This document shows positions 12,762 to 23,122 of a DNA stretch of 64,000 bases, one piece after another. The notes below the pieces were generated by a model, which saw nothing but the letters and a program-made list of their open reading frames with translations, did no database searches and was not told the origin of the DNA. Source of the stretch: Galeopsis tetrahit (lineage: Eukaryota > Streptophyta > Magnoliopsida > Lamiales > Lamiaceae); assembly GCA_963675135.1 (NCBI GenBank), contig OY776128.1, forward strand, positions 68,826,670 through 68,890,669, given 5' to 3'. The translations under genes were made by a program, and so were the position numbers. Position 1 is the stretch's first letter. Every line of letters begins with the position of its first letter.

Positions 12762-13473
12762 TATATTAAAACATGGGCCCCAAGAAGGACCAGTCCTCAT
12801 AACATACCCAGTGATATACTACTACTACAATAATTGGAGTGTGTTTATTAGCATATTATAAATTCGCAACACATGGACGTAAATTTATTACACATGTGCA
12901 AACCCATCAACATTGTATTGAGTGCAAATATTTATTACTCTACATTCAAACATTTTATATAGTGTTAAAAGAATTAACTTTCCTGCTCAACTTTTTTCAA
13001 GAGTTGGTATAAGTAAAAACACAAAAATTCAAAAGTTTCGTTCGAGGTAGGCGCACTAAGCTTTTGCAGAGAGTTTGGTGTAAAACAACAAAAATTCTCA
13101 CATCTTCTAACTCATACCACTTTTCTAGAGAGTTGCTGTAAAAGGACAAAAGTAGACTCTGTTTATTTTTTCCATCAAGTTTTTCACATATATATATTTT
13201 TTTTAACTCGGCTCGATAAATCCTCGAGTACTCAGCTCAGCTCAACCCCAATAACAACCTCTCACACCCTAGTATCTAACACCCAGCTCCTTTTATAATA
13301 ATAAATCAATAATCTCGACTAAAACAATCAAATAGGTAAACTGTATCATTCATGCCTAATAATAAAACACAAGGGTGGCAAATTTACAAAGAATTACAGT
13401 GCTAGGAAACGCAATAATGCAGAGACAGCACATATATGCACAGAAGAGAAAGAAGGTTTTTGTTTGTTTGTTT
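12762..13473. other. Intergenic DNA downstream of the rhomboid gene
   Basis: No gene is visible. Being on the 3' side of the minus-strand rhomboid gene, its right part (from about 13300) probably includes that gene's 3' UTR. Confidence 0.4.
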
Positions 13474-16400
13474 CTATCGACACAGCTGTGTACATAAGCT
13501 CTGAATCTGAGTAGCACTTGGGTTGAGGAGTGAATATGACCTGCTCTTCCCGTTTGAGCACGTTAATGTATATTGGCTCCCCAATTGCTCTGCCTGCAAA
13601 AATTTACCCATACATTTTATTACTAAATGCTTACAAATTAGCATAATATATATATAGCCTATTTTGATTTTAGTTACCATAACTTCTGCATTTTGATAAT
13701 CTAATTCGACACAGGAAATTTGAATACGATAGCCTTTGTTTACCTGACAAGAGATGGGTTGTGTGTTGCAGCTCCATCTAGAAGTAGGAACACAACTGAG
13801 ATAATGACACCACGAGCAATGATCATTTAGATCTACTCCTCGAAGAAGCGAGACCAACCCACCTGTGAGTCTGTAAGTGTAAACCCAACATTTTTAGCAA
13901 CAAGTCAAACAGAGCTTTGAAAATATGGCATAACTCAACGACTTCAAATTGACTATTCAACCAAGTAGCATGATTACATCGTACAATATTTGGGTTTCTA
14001 ATCTTAGTATCTCGGAAATATGGAAAATTAGAGTAAAATCAAGCATGTCTACATCACAAACTCCACCAATATGACAAGGTGAACTAGAAAATGGTACTAT
14101 TATTGTTGCAACCATTAGATGAGTGAAGTAAAAAGTAACATAAATAGAGCACTTTACACACAGACTAGAAATTACATTTAACATCAAGGCTTTCTTGAAA
14201 TAGAAATATTGAACCTTTCATAGATAGAACACGAATAATGCACTGAAAATTTGTGTGAAATACTGTCAATCAAAAGGCTTCAATAATCAATTTCATAATA
14301 TCTATTGACAAAATATGATCATTGTCATGAAGTTATTTGTTAAGATGATAACAATTTGTTTTGCCAAGGCATCCGTCTTTTACTAATTTAAGTCCACAGA
14401 AAATTAAGAATAATCTTGCCACCAGCCTTTAACTAGTAAAGAAAGCATATCAGTTCTTAAGTCCATAAAGTAAGGAATAAGCAAGACTCTGATCTCAAAG
14501 CTAGCGAATTTGACCAAGAGAACGTCCAAAAAAAAGGAATTCCGACTTAGTTTCAAGCCTACAATTGCACGCTAAATTTTCATAGAGAAACTTGGGATGT
14601 TACTAAGGGACTGTTTAGCTAAACTTATTTTAAACATCTTATAAGTGGTTTCAAGAGCTTATAAGTTGTGTATTTCGCTAATAAAATTGATAAGTTATTT
14701 GATTATTTGAGAGTATTGGAGTACTATTTTTTTAATTTTAATATAAGAAAATTATATTTTAATTTTTTATATCAAGGGATCACTGAACCCCACCAGACCT
14801 TCCCCTTGTTGGACCACCTTCATTTGGAGGAGATGAGGGTGGGGTGATCTTTGTTTTTTCCAAAAAAAATATTTTTAAAAAATGTTTAAGTTTAGCTTAA
14901 AAGATTTTAGAAAAATAAGTTAGGTGTTAGGTACTTCTTTTTGGAGCTTATAAGTTGTAAAGAGCTTATTTTAAGACCTTATAAGCTGTTAAAAATCTTT
15001 TCTTTACCAAACACTTTTTGAGAGCTTATAAGCCCCTAAACATCTAATAAGCTCAGTCTAACACCCTCAAAGTCACAAACTGGAAACTCAAAATAAAACA
15101 AAAATGGCTATTTTAAAACAAATAAATATCCTTACCCAGCAATGAGAAGGATCAGCGAAAGCACCCAAAGGATACGCTGGTATGCCTTAAATTTAGGGTT
15201 AGATGATCGTGAAGAAACAGGTTCGTATCTCCGGTTAACCCATCCAAACTGTGGACGGATCAAAAACACAAAACCAAGAAGAAAGCCAGATATAAATCCT
15301 CCAATATGAGCGAAGTTGTCCATATGAGGGAGAATTCCCACACCTAAGTTGATAACAATAATTATCACAAGGGTAATTAAAGTTGCCATCTGCAAAATAA
15401 TTTTTCATATTAATTAAATAACGTGCAAATGCAGCAAAGCATAGCACTTCGAAATTGTTTGCTTAAAGTTGTCGAAAGAATATACCTTGTTAGCGTATAT
15501 GGTCCAATTGGTAATTAGCTCGGACAACATTCCTCCCAATAACCCAAAAAGAGCACCAGAAGCACCAACTGATATATTTGACTGAATAAATAGGGAAGAT
15601 AACAAACTTCCACCAAATCCAGAGATGAGATAAAGCAAACCAATGCGCACTGTTAAACATCACATGTGTTACCAATGAGCACCAAAAGTAAAATACTAAT
15701 TAACTAAACAAAATTAAAGAGATGGAGTTATCTTAACCTTTAAACAAATATATGAACAAAGATGTAACCAATATTTATGGTGAATAGTCGAAAATATTTG
15801 GAGAAGGGAAGTAAACCACATCTCTACACCATTTAATTCATACACAATAACAATAGTCAAATTTTCAAGTAATGACAACCCTACCAAGTCATCTAAAATG
15901 TCTCTTATAGGTGCAAAATAGTACTAACATACAATCCTAATGACATATTTCCACAGAAAGATCATAACATACAACATACCATTACATATACTCTTCAACA
16001 ACTTAAGATGCAATATAGATTGATTGAATGACATACGTACCGAATCCAAACTCTTGCTCGAGACGAATGCCAATAACAACAAGGCTCAACATATTTGCAA
16101 GTAAATGAAAAACTCCACCATGTAGCCACATACAGGTGATGAGACGCCATCCTTGGTGATCATCAACTACTTTTTGCACGTTTAGAGCACCCATCTTATC
16201 TAGCCTAAACAAAGGAGAAGTTGGATAATGAATTAATCACATATTCCTTCATTGCCAGAACCATTTTATTAACAATAGTTATAGATCTAATTCAATCCAA
16301 GTAGTAAGCAAGGTCGTTATCATCAGAAAATTAGGTCTCAATCTCATGTGAGGACAGAAATTAATTCCCAAATACAATTATTTTGAAGAATAAAATCTAT

Positions 16401-16757
16401 AACTACCAATGTTAAAAAAAAAATCCCCAAAAAGAGTAGAAAAAATCCTTACGTTGAAGAGGAAGGACCGAGAAGAGGATTTTCCTTGAATGGCTGAAAG
16501 GAGAACCTCCCCAAAAAGTCAGCGACACAGGACAATGAATTCTTAGGGCAATTGTTGACAGACATAGTAATGATAAACATGATTATATTAGCTACAACAA
16601 AGAAGGGAATCAACCAAGGAAACCATCTCTTGAATTGCTTCAAGTCCCTGTGCATTCCGCCATCGGGGGCCGGAGATTCCACCGTCACCGGGTGGATGGT
16701 GTTGGTGCCTCGCCGTGAGTGAAGTCGTAGAGGGACGGTATCCGGTGTGGTGGCCAT
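13474..16757 (-). CDS. RBL: Rhomboid-like intramembrane serine protease
   Basis: Rhomboid proteases cut transmembrane substrates inside the bilayer; plant members sit mainly in the secretory pathway. Six exons join in frame with GT-AG introns: 16757-16453, 16204-16041, 15649-15486, 15389-15136, 13870-13744 and 13593-13474, giving 377 aa and a stop. Residues about 1-45 are cytosolic and a first membrane helix follows (WLIPFFVVANIIMF). The WLHGGVFHLLAN motif lies at 128-139 (His130, His135, Asn139), the catalytic serine in GASGALFG (Ser187), and the catalytic histidine in NFAHIGGFISG (His239). A Cys-rich tail (WCHYLSCVP ... CTQLCR), typical of plant RBL1/2-type proteins, closes it. The start is the first ATG and gives the expected basic N terminus. 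For exon 5 the acceptor at 13871-13872 is the one that keeps frame. No lesion seen. Which RBL paralogue it is cannot be told. Confidence 0.93.
14607..15068. mobile_element. PIF/Harbinger-like MITE in rhomboid intron 4
   Basis: Left end gggactgtttagctaaactt and the reverse complement of the right end (gagggtgttagactgagctt) form a diverged inverted repeat, followed on both arms by cttataagc/gcttataag motifs typical of this MITE type. It lies inside the 1.27-kb intron between exons 4 and 5. No clean 3-bp target duplication remains. Confidence 0.6.
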
Positions 16758-17811
16758 CGGAAAGAGAATTAAGTGGCGATTGGAGAAATGGATTTGGTGG
16801 AGTGGTTAAGGGAAAGAGAGAGGGGGGATTAGGTTAATGTGAATCCATTAGAAGTGATTTCGCCGCCTTCCCATTCCATGGAGGCCCGACCAGTTCCTTC
16901 CTCTTCCACCTGCTCTTCTTTTTTATTAATATTATTTTCAACCCTTTTTTTCTACCTACTAGATTTAAGGCTTTTTATATTTCCTTTTTCCCAACGCGCA
17001 CTATCTTTAAAATGTACAGAAATTAAAATCTGGGAAGCTGTTTTGCGAATTATTCACGATTCTGACTTCAAAAAATATCGGAATATGCAATTTTAGTTTG
17101 ATTAATTGAATAGCCCAAAGTCTTCAAGAAACAAGTAGTAAATCACAGTAAACAAGCTCATACAGTTGCTAAAATGTTTATATATATGCACCCTCCGTAC
17201 AAATATAACATTGTTTATTGTGCATAAAATTTTAAATTTTATCTATAAATTTTTTAGTATATTTGTATTTAAATAATATTGAAATTGAAAAACTTTCTAT
17301 TCTTTCACACATTATAATAATTTAAATATTTATTAAATATAAGTAATTTTAACATTATACACCCCTTAAAAAAAATCAAAAAAAACCTATACTTTAGTTT
17401 TTTAAAAAATATGAGACCATTTTGAAAGGATGAAAAATGCACAATCATATCTGAATACATTGGGGCGTGTGTTTGCAAAATTTGTACTCCTATAAAGTTT
17501 GTGTCGTGAAAAAATTGAATATAGTACAATGTTGCTAAAAGGTTAAAATCAAAAGCATAATCCTCTCAATTTTTAGATAATTTGATTGATTCTAAATGAT
17601 TAATTTATACATAGTCATTAAATTTAAAATCACTCAAAATTACGTGCAATATAAATAATTACTACAATTTCCAAAACTTAGATTATGTTAGGTGGGCGGG
17701 CCTAAGCCTAACTTTGATAATTACTCATAGTTTTTCATAAAAAAAACATGTGGAGTATATTATTACGTTAGGTGGGCCTAACTATAAATCAATTGTTCGG
17801 CTAATGAAAAA
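16758..17811. other. Rhomboid upstream region and AT-rich DNA
   Basis: Just upstream of the ATG at 16757 the minus strand is rich in CT and CA (ctctctttccc), which fits a plant 5' UTR. Beyond about 17100 it is AT-rich intergenic DNA with a half MITE end (ccctccgtacaaatat) near 17192. No TATA box could be assigned with confidence. Confidence 0.35.
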
Positions 17812-18756
17812 TAAATAAAAGACCACGGTTATACACACGAATCTATTGAAGACAACCACTGATTAAACACACATCGTGAGATGAGAACACCCACGTGAAA
17901 ATTTCCAAAATACCTTTAACTTCCTTAAAACTCTAAATCTATTCATTCACACCCTCTTCCTCCGCCCCTCCACCACGATCACGCCCCCTCCCACGTCGTC
18001 GTGACAGCCATAGCCATGCCGCCCCCACAGTGTCTATCCCGACACCGTCGATGTGGTTTGAAAACGAAGACGGTCGACGCTTGATCCCGCTGCTGCCGCC
18101 GCCGTTCGCACCCCCTCCCCTTTGCAGTCGTTCGCAATCGCACCCCCTCTCCCCACCCCATCTTATGTCGTCATCACCGTCGTTTGAAGCAGGGGCGGAC
18201 CCAGAACGAAACATTAGGGGGGCCAACATAAATTTTTTAAAGTAATCAAATTTAAATTATACACTAATAAACTCATGAATAATATACTTAATTATCATAA
18301 TTTTTTTAAAAAATATAACATTAAATTTACAACCGATTAAAATTTAGAAGTCTTTCTTTCATTTCACGAAAAATCATTTATAAGCAAGTTTATGTTGAAC
18401 TTCTTCGCAATCTCCTTTTCAATATACACAAAAAACCGTCAAAAGATTTTAAGGGACGACTTTCATTATTATCTATGAATGGATTTGACTGAAATTCTTG
18501 AGTATTTTTCGTTTTTTCTTTTGAAGAAAAAATCTATTATATGTGACTTTTTCATCTATAAAAGAATCAAATACAAACTAATTAGTTAATTAATTTAGAA
18601 AACTACATTAAATTCCAACTCTTAGCCAACAATAAGTTATACTCCATTATTCTTGTTTATCTCTGACCTTATACATCAATTAATAATTGAATGATTAATT
18701 TTAATCGTCAATATTATATATTTGAGGAATAATTAAAAATAATAAAATAAATAATA

Positions 18757-19030
18757 CTCCCTCCGTCCCCCCTATAAGTTTTCCACTTTCCTTTTATGGA
18801 TGTCCCACAATAAGTTTCTCATTTCATATTTTTTCATTTTTGGTATATGATTTTCTCTCTCTCAATCACATCACTTACAATTTATCTATTATTTTATCAT
18901 ACTTCATCTCACACTCATCTATTATTTTCTCTCTCACCATCACATCACTTGTACTACATCTATTATTTAATCATATTTCTTAATCAAAACAACCAAAAGA
19001 AAGGGAAAACTTATACCGGGTCGGAGGGAG
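18757..19030. mobile_element. Stowaway-like MITE
   Basis: Ends ctccctccgtcccccctata and taccgggtcggagggag form inverted repeats, with TA on both sides. It lies within the nested hAT element. Confidence 0.85.
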
Positions 19031-19161
19031 TATATAAATTTAAATACCTGTGAATAATTTAAATCATTTGATCAAGAATTGTGCCCCACAGTAACTTAGA
19101 TTTGTGTAGGTTTAAGAATTTTAATTGAATGAATTAATTACAAATAAAATAATCAAGTTTA

Positions 19162-19721
19162 GGATTAGTCTTATATAGACTCGATTCCTTATAAGGAATC
19201 GAGTTGACTAAGTCAACTTTCCATTTTTTATTTTTGATAATTTTTTCCCGAAAATGTGTATGTTAAAAAGTGTAAGTCATTATAACTAAAAAGTGCAACA
19301 CAATATTACTAAAAAGTGTAACACAGTTTTTTTATTAAAAAGTGTAAGATATTATAATTGAAAGTGCAACAGCAACAACACAGTTTTTAATGAAAAGTGA
19401 AAGACATTATAACTAAAAGGTGCAAGTCAGTATAATTAAAAAGTGCAACACAATATTATTAAAAAGTGCAAGTCAGTATAACTGAAAAATACAACACAAT
19501 ATTTAATGAAAAGTGTAAGTTATTATAATTGAAAAGTGCAACAAAATATTACTAAAAAGTACACGTCTATATAATATTACCAAAAAGTGTACGTCAATAT
19601 AACTTAAAATATTATTTTAAAAAGTGTAAGTCATTACAATTGAAAAATGTAACAGACAAAAAACAGTTAACTTGGTCAACTCAGTTTCTTATAAGAAATC
19701 AATTCTATAAGAAATCTACCC
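19162..19721. mobile_element. Mutator-like MITE with internal minisatellite
   Basis: Inverted ends near 45-55 bp are centred on gattccttataaggaatc (left) and tttcttataagaaatcaatt (right), followed inward by gagttgactaagtcaac and its counterpart. A 9-bp duplication, TCAAGTTTA, flanks it at 19153-19161 and 19722-19730. Between the ends (19250-19660) are some 15-20 degenerate copies of an aaaagtgtaagtcattataa-like unit of about 20 bp. Confidence 0.8.
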
Positions 19722-19833
19722 TCAAGTTTATATGGATTTTGGTGAGCTGAAAATTCGGGCTTTTAGTTTATTATTTAATAAAGCCCATGCATCTTCACAA
19801 GGATTGAGGAGGGGGCCAAATTAAAAATCTAAT

Positions 19834-21513
19834 GGGCGCGGCTAAATGCACCCGGATTTCCTATGAGTACAACCCCCATGAATTTTTTTTTTGTCCCAAT
19901 AGTGATGCGAAAAGACGTTTTTATCCCACCTGCACTTTTTAAAAAAAAACGTCGGATGAGTACACCCATCTATTCCGATTCATCATTTCACACCCGAAAT
20001 CATCCGGATCTCCACCATCACGACCAAAACATAAAAAATCCAAAAAATCAAAAAAATTCAAAATTTCAACAACAAAAATAAAATCTTAATATGTTCGAAA
20101 ATTTTACCAAAACAAAGTTGAGATGTACAAAAATTTTACCAAAACAAACTCAATATGTTCGAAAAAAATTTCAAAACAAATTAAATTTGTCCGAAAAAAA
20201 AAAATCGAACATCTTGTTCGAAATTTTTTTCAAAACAAACTCAATATATTCGAAAATAATTCCCGAACTACTAAAAACCCTAATTTTCCTACATTTTCAA
20301 AACCCTAATTGTTTTGAGACTGTAAAAATTGTAAAAAAAAAAAAAAAAAAAAAACTTACCTGTGGGTAGGGGTGAAAACGGATCGGATAGATAGTGCTTA
20401 TACCGTATCCTAAACCATATTTTTTTCTCGAATTCGGAGTCGGATACGGAAAAGCCGGATTCGGATTCGGAATATTCGGTATACGGATACGGAACAGATA
20501 TCGGACGAATCCGGGCCGGATTCGAATAACTATAATCGGATAATATATTTCAAATGGAAATCATCAAAATGTGATTGAAACACATAAAAAATCAACAAAC
20601 ATGAAATCATCAAAATATATCCTTCGTAAACATAACGCCTAAGAAGACATATATAATATTATACCCAAGCATGAATAAGGCCCAATAATGTTATAAGTTA
20701 TAATAGAGCTTTAATAAAATTAATATAAAATATATTAAAAAATCCGGGTATCCAGATAATATCCGATAAAATATGGGAAAACTCGAATACGGTCGGATAT
20801 TATGTATTCCGAATCCGAAGTCAACTATCCGTATCCGTATCCGAATCCGTATCCGACCGGATACTAAATTTTTATATCGAATTCGTATCCGACCGGATAC
20901 GGTTTCGAATCGGTCGGGAAATATCCGATCCGTTTTCGACGACGTGCGTGGGTGGTTGGGTGGGATCAAGGAGAGAGGGAGGGGTTGCAGCCGCGAATTG
21001 AAGGGAATGGGAAGGGGCTGCGGCCGCGAAAGGAAGGGGGAGGAGTTGCGGCCGCGAACGGCCGCAAAGGGGAGGGGAAGAGGCTGCGGCCGCGAACGGC
21101 CGCTTGAAGGAGGAGGTGGTGCGGTCGGCGGGCTTCTTCAACATAGCGACGGACGGCGATGAATTTTTTTCTTCAACGGACGGCGACGACGGGGTTTTTT
21201 TTTTTTTTTTTTCCAGATCTGGTGTCGCCGGAGTGACGGCGACGGCGGGCTTTTCTTCACGACGGTGGCTTTTCTTCGCCTGGGAGGGAGGAGGTAGGTG
21301 GGCGGCGGCCGCGTCTGGGAGGGAGGAGGTGGGTGGGCGGCGGCCATTGGAAGTGATGGGGAGGGAGGGGTGGCCTGGGTGTACTGAAATGGAGAGGAAG
21401 TGAGAATGAATGATTTTAATTGAGGGGAGGGTAATTTTGTATTTTCTACATGTGTGTCCTCATCCGTTTTGTGGGTGTCCTCATAGGATCCTTGGGTGCC
21501 TTTAGCCGCGCCC
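19834..21513. mobile_element. Inner Mutator-like element, same family as the outer
   Basis: The left end GGGCGCGGCTAAATGCACCC pairs with the right (reverse complement GGGCGCGGCTAAAGGCACCC), and CCTATGAG(T/G)ACA(A/C)CCC follows on both. A perfect 9-bp duplication, AAATCTAAT, lies at 19825-19833 and 21514-21522. Without the hAT derivative it is about 1.1 kb: AT-rich left, GC-rich right. It is homologous to the outer element in opposite orientation; for example gatgaggacacacatg near the right end matches gatgagaacacccacg at the outer left. The right part has repeated ctgcggccgcgaa motifs. Predicted Gly/Arg-rich peptides here are not credible genes. Confidence 0.9.
20367..20937. mobile_element. 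hAT deletion derivative (relative of 1443-3683)
   Basis: Starts TAGGGGTGAAAACGGATCGG and ends ATATCCGATCCGTTTTC. It is the reverse-orientation counterpart of 1443-3683: 20380-20690 matches the reverse complement of about 3340-3670, then at about 20690 it jumps to the reverse complement of about 1443-1700, so roughly 1.6 kb of interior is missing. The last seven bases of the right terminus (acccctA) are absent and no target duplication is visible, so the right edge is damaged. Confidence 0.88.
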
Positions 21514-22270
21514 AAATCTAATACATATACCCTGGCGAATTTAATTTTGGGGGGAGGGGATGGCCCACTTAGACAATGCATGCGTCCACCCCTAGTTTGA
21601 AGGTACATATTAGGGTTTTGGAATTTTTATTACATGTTCAAAAAAAATTAAGGGTTTTGGAAATTTTGTTACATTTTTTGTATTTGTTCGAAATTTTTTT
21701 GTCAAATCCAACGATTTTTCTCGAAATATTTTGTCCGATTTTTTTTCCCCAAACATTTAATCTGTTTTCATTTTTTTCCTTCGAACATTTAATATATTTT
21801 CAATTTGTTTTCAAACATTTAATATATTTTCATAAGAAAAAAATTCAAACATTAGTTTATCAAAATTATGTCCAATATTTTTTTTATTCAAATCTTACTT
21901 ATTTCTCTAATTTTTTCTGAAATTTTGTGTTTGTTAATAGTTTTTTTTTTCTGAAATGTTGTGTGTTCGTTAATAGTTTTTTTTTTTTTTTTTTCTTAAA
22001 TTTTGTGTTTATTAAGATTTTTTTTAAAATTAATTTCTTATAGTTCAATTATTTTGATTTTACATGAGAAAATTGTGTTGTCATTTGATGTTTTTATTGT
22101 TGGAGGTAATTTGGAGGGTGACGGTGAAGATGATTCTGCATGTATTAGGTGGGTGTACTCGATTTTTTTTCAAAATATCAATAAAATGTATATTGGACAT
22201 TTCATGTGCACTTTAGTTAAATTTTTTTCAGGTGGGTGTCCTCGATAGGCCTGTGTGTATAACCGTGGCC

Positions 22271-22588
22271 TACATAAAATTGTAGTGTTGGCCCATAACA
22301 TTTTATAAGATTCTTTTAACGCAACATTTTTGTAAGATCAAGTTGCTATACGGTTTGACCTTGGCTTTGATTTATCAAAAAAAAAAAAAAAAAGTTGAAT
22401 TTTGGAGTTTGCAAATTGATGTAAAAATTTAACTCAAAATCCTCAAAATTAAATATTGTAGTTACCTCAAAATTCTTGACTAGCAAAGTTGGTTTGATTG
22501 TTCACGTGGGATTGTACATGTGGAGAACACAAGTTTTAGAATAATTTATATTTTAATATATAAAGTAGATAGGTAAATTAAAAGGCAA
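22271..22588. other. AT-rich intergenic DNA
   Basis: No gene or complete repeat seen. Confidence 0.4.
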
Positions 22589-22836
22589 AAACTTGTGTGA
22601 GACGGATCCCTTTTAACCCATATTTTAAAAATTTGGGTAGGATAATCCATATTTTTTTTTCAGATTTTAGTTTGTAAAAAAAGTGATAATGTTTAAGTAA
22701 AAAGTGATAATATTTTTAACAAAAGTGACTGTCACTTTTTATTTGAACACTATCACTTTTTGCTCAAACATTATCACTTTTTATATATGAGGCCGTCTCA
22801 CGGATCTCATTCTGTGAGACGGTTTCACTCAAGACT
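22589..22836. mobile_element. Foldback MITE with gagacgg ends
   Basis: Left end aaacttgtgtgagacgg pairs with the right end (reverse complement agtcttgagtgaaaccgtct). The interior folds on itself through repeated aaaagtgataat / attatcactttt units (22678-22775). A frequent plant MITE layout; superfamily not decided. Confidence 0.65.
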
Positions 22837-23103
22837 AACCCAAATTAAAAAGTAAAAAGTAGTGTTGAATAGATTTAACTTTATTAATAGATTAAAAAAT
22901 GTACTTAAAAATTAATTATTTAAATAGCATGAACATATATTTAGTGGACAGAAAAAAAAAATGTACATAATTTTAATGGACGGAGCTAGGGTAGGGGTGA
23001 AGGGGCCGATTAAAAAATTAAAATACTCCATAATTTATATCATTATTCACTTACATATATCAAAATACATAAATTCTCAAAATCTTATATTTTATAACTC
23101 ACC
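22837..23103. other. AT-rich DNA flanking the Athila 3' LTR
   Basis: A stretch at 22978-23015 (ggacggagctagggtagggg) resembles the subterminal part of the hAT family seen at 18190 and may be an old fragment. Nothing coding. Confidence 0.35.
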
Positions 23104-23121
23104 TCCCCGACAGCGGCGCCA
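23104..23121 (-). other. Extra primer-binding-site copy outside the 3' LTR
   Basis: Read on the minus strand this is TGGCGCCGCTGTCGGGGA, one base different from the true primer-binding site at 35228-35245. It sits directly outside the LTR at 23123, where host DNA is expected. Five further bases (ggtga on the minus strand) also match before the two copies diverge. Confidence 0.85.
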
Positions 23122-23122
23122 T

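Larger units (their letters stand above)
18190..21594. mobile_element. hAT element nested in the Mutator-like element
   Basis: The left end CAGGGGCGGACCCAGAAC and right end GCGTCCACCCCTA are inverted relatives. They are flanked by a perfect 8-bp duplication, GTTTGAAG, at 18182-18189 and 21595-21602. Much of its 3.4 kb is later insertions (MITE at 18757, Mutator-like MITE at 19162, Mutator-like element at 19834). The remaining native DNA is AT-rich with no transposase. Confidence 0.9.
17821..22270. mobile_element. Outer Mutator-like element, split by insertions
   Basis: The left end GACCACGGTTATACACACG is mirrored at the right end (reverse complement GGCCACGGTTATACACACAG), and the match continues as CTAT(T/C)GA(A/G)GACA(A/C)CCAC, giving about 36 bp of inverted repeat. 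Flanks are taaataaaa (17812-17820) and tacataaaa (22271-22279), a 9-bp duplication with one mismatch, as Mutator elements make. Without the hAT inserted at 18190-21594 it would be about 1.05 kb, with a GC-rich left part (17940-18189) and an AT-rich right part. No transposase. The GC-rich part could be captured host sequence, but I do not recognise it. Confidence 0.85.

Noticed and set aside
13474..13857. Single-exon 127-aa protein at the end of the rhomboid gene
   Set aside because: The frame reads through an intron (13594-13743) with clear GT and AG sites; the spliced version restores the conserved Cys-rich tail.
17939..18245. Arg/Gly-rich and Pro-rich frames on both strands
   Set aside because: GC-rich low-complexity MULE sequence, open on both strands, with no recognisable domain.
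20773..21608. Several 90-156-aa frames in GC-rich DNA
   Set aside because: They cross the hAT derivative boundary and the ends of the nested MULE and hAT. Repeats such as IRIRIRIR arise from tatccg/cggata motifs.
23104..23121. tRNA-copied primer end retained at integration
   Set aside because: The sequence has the element-specific bases and extends five bases past the tRNA-complementary part, so it derives from element DNA and not from a tRNA.
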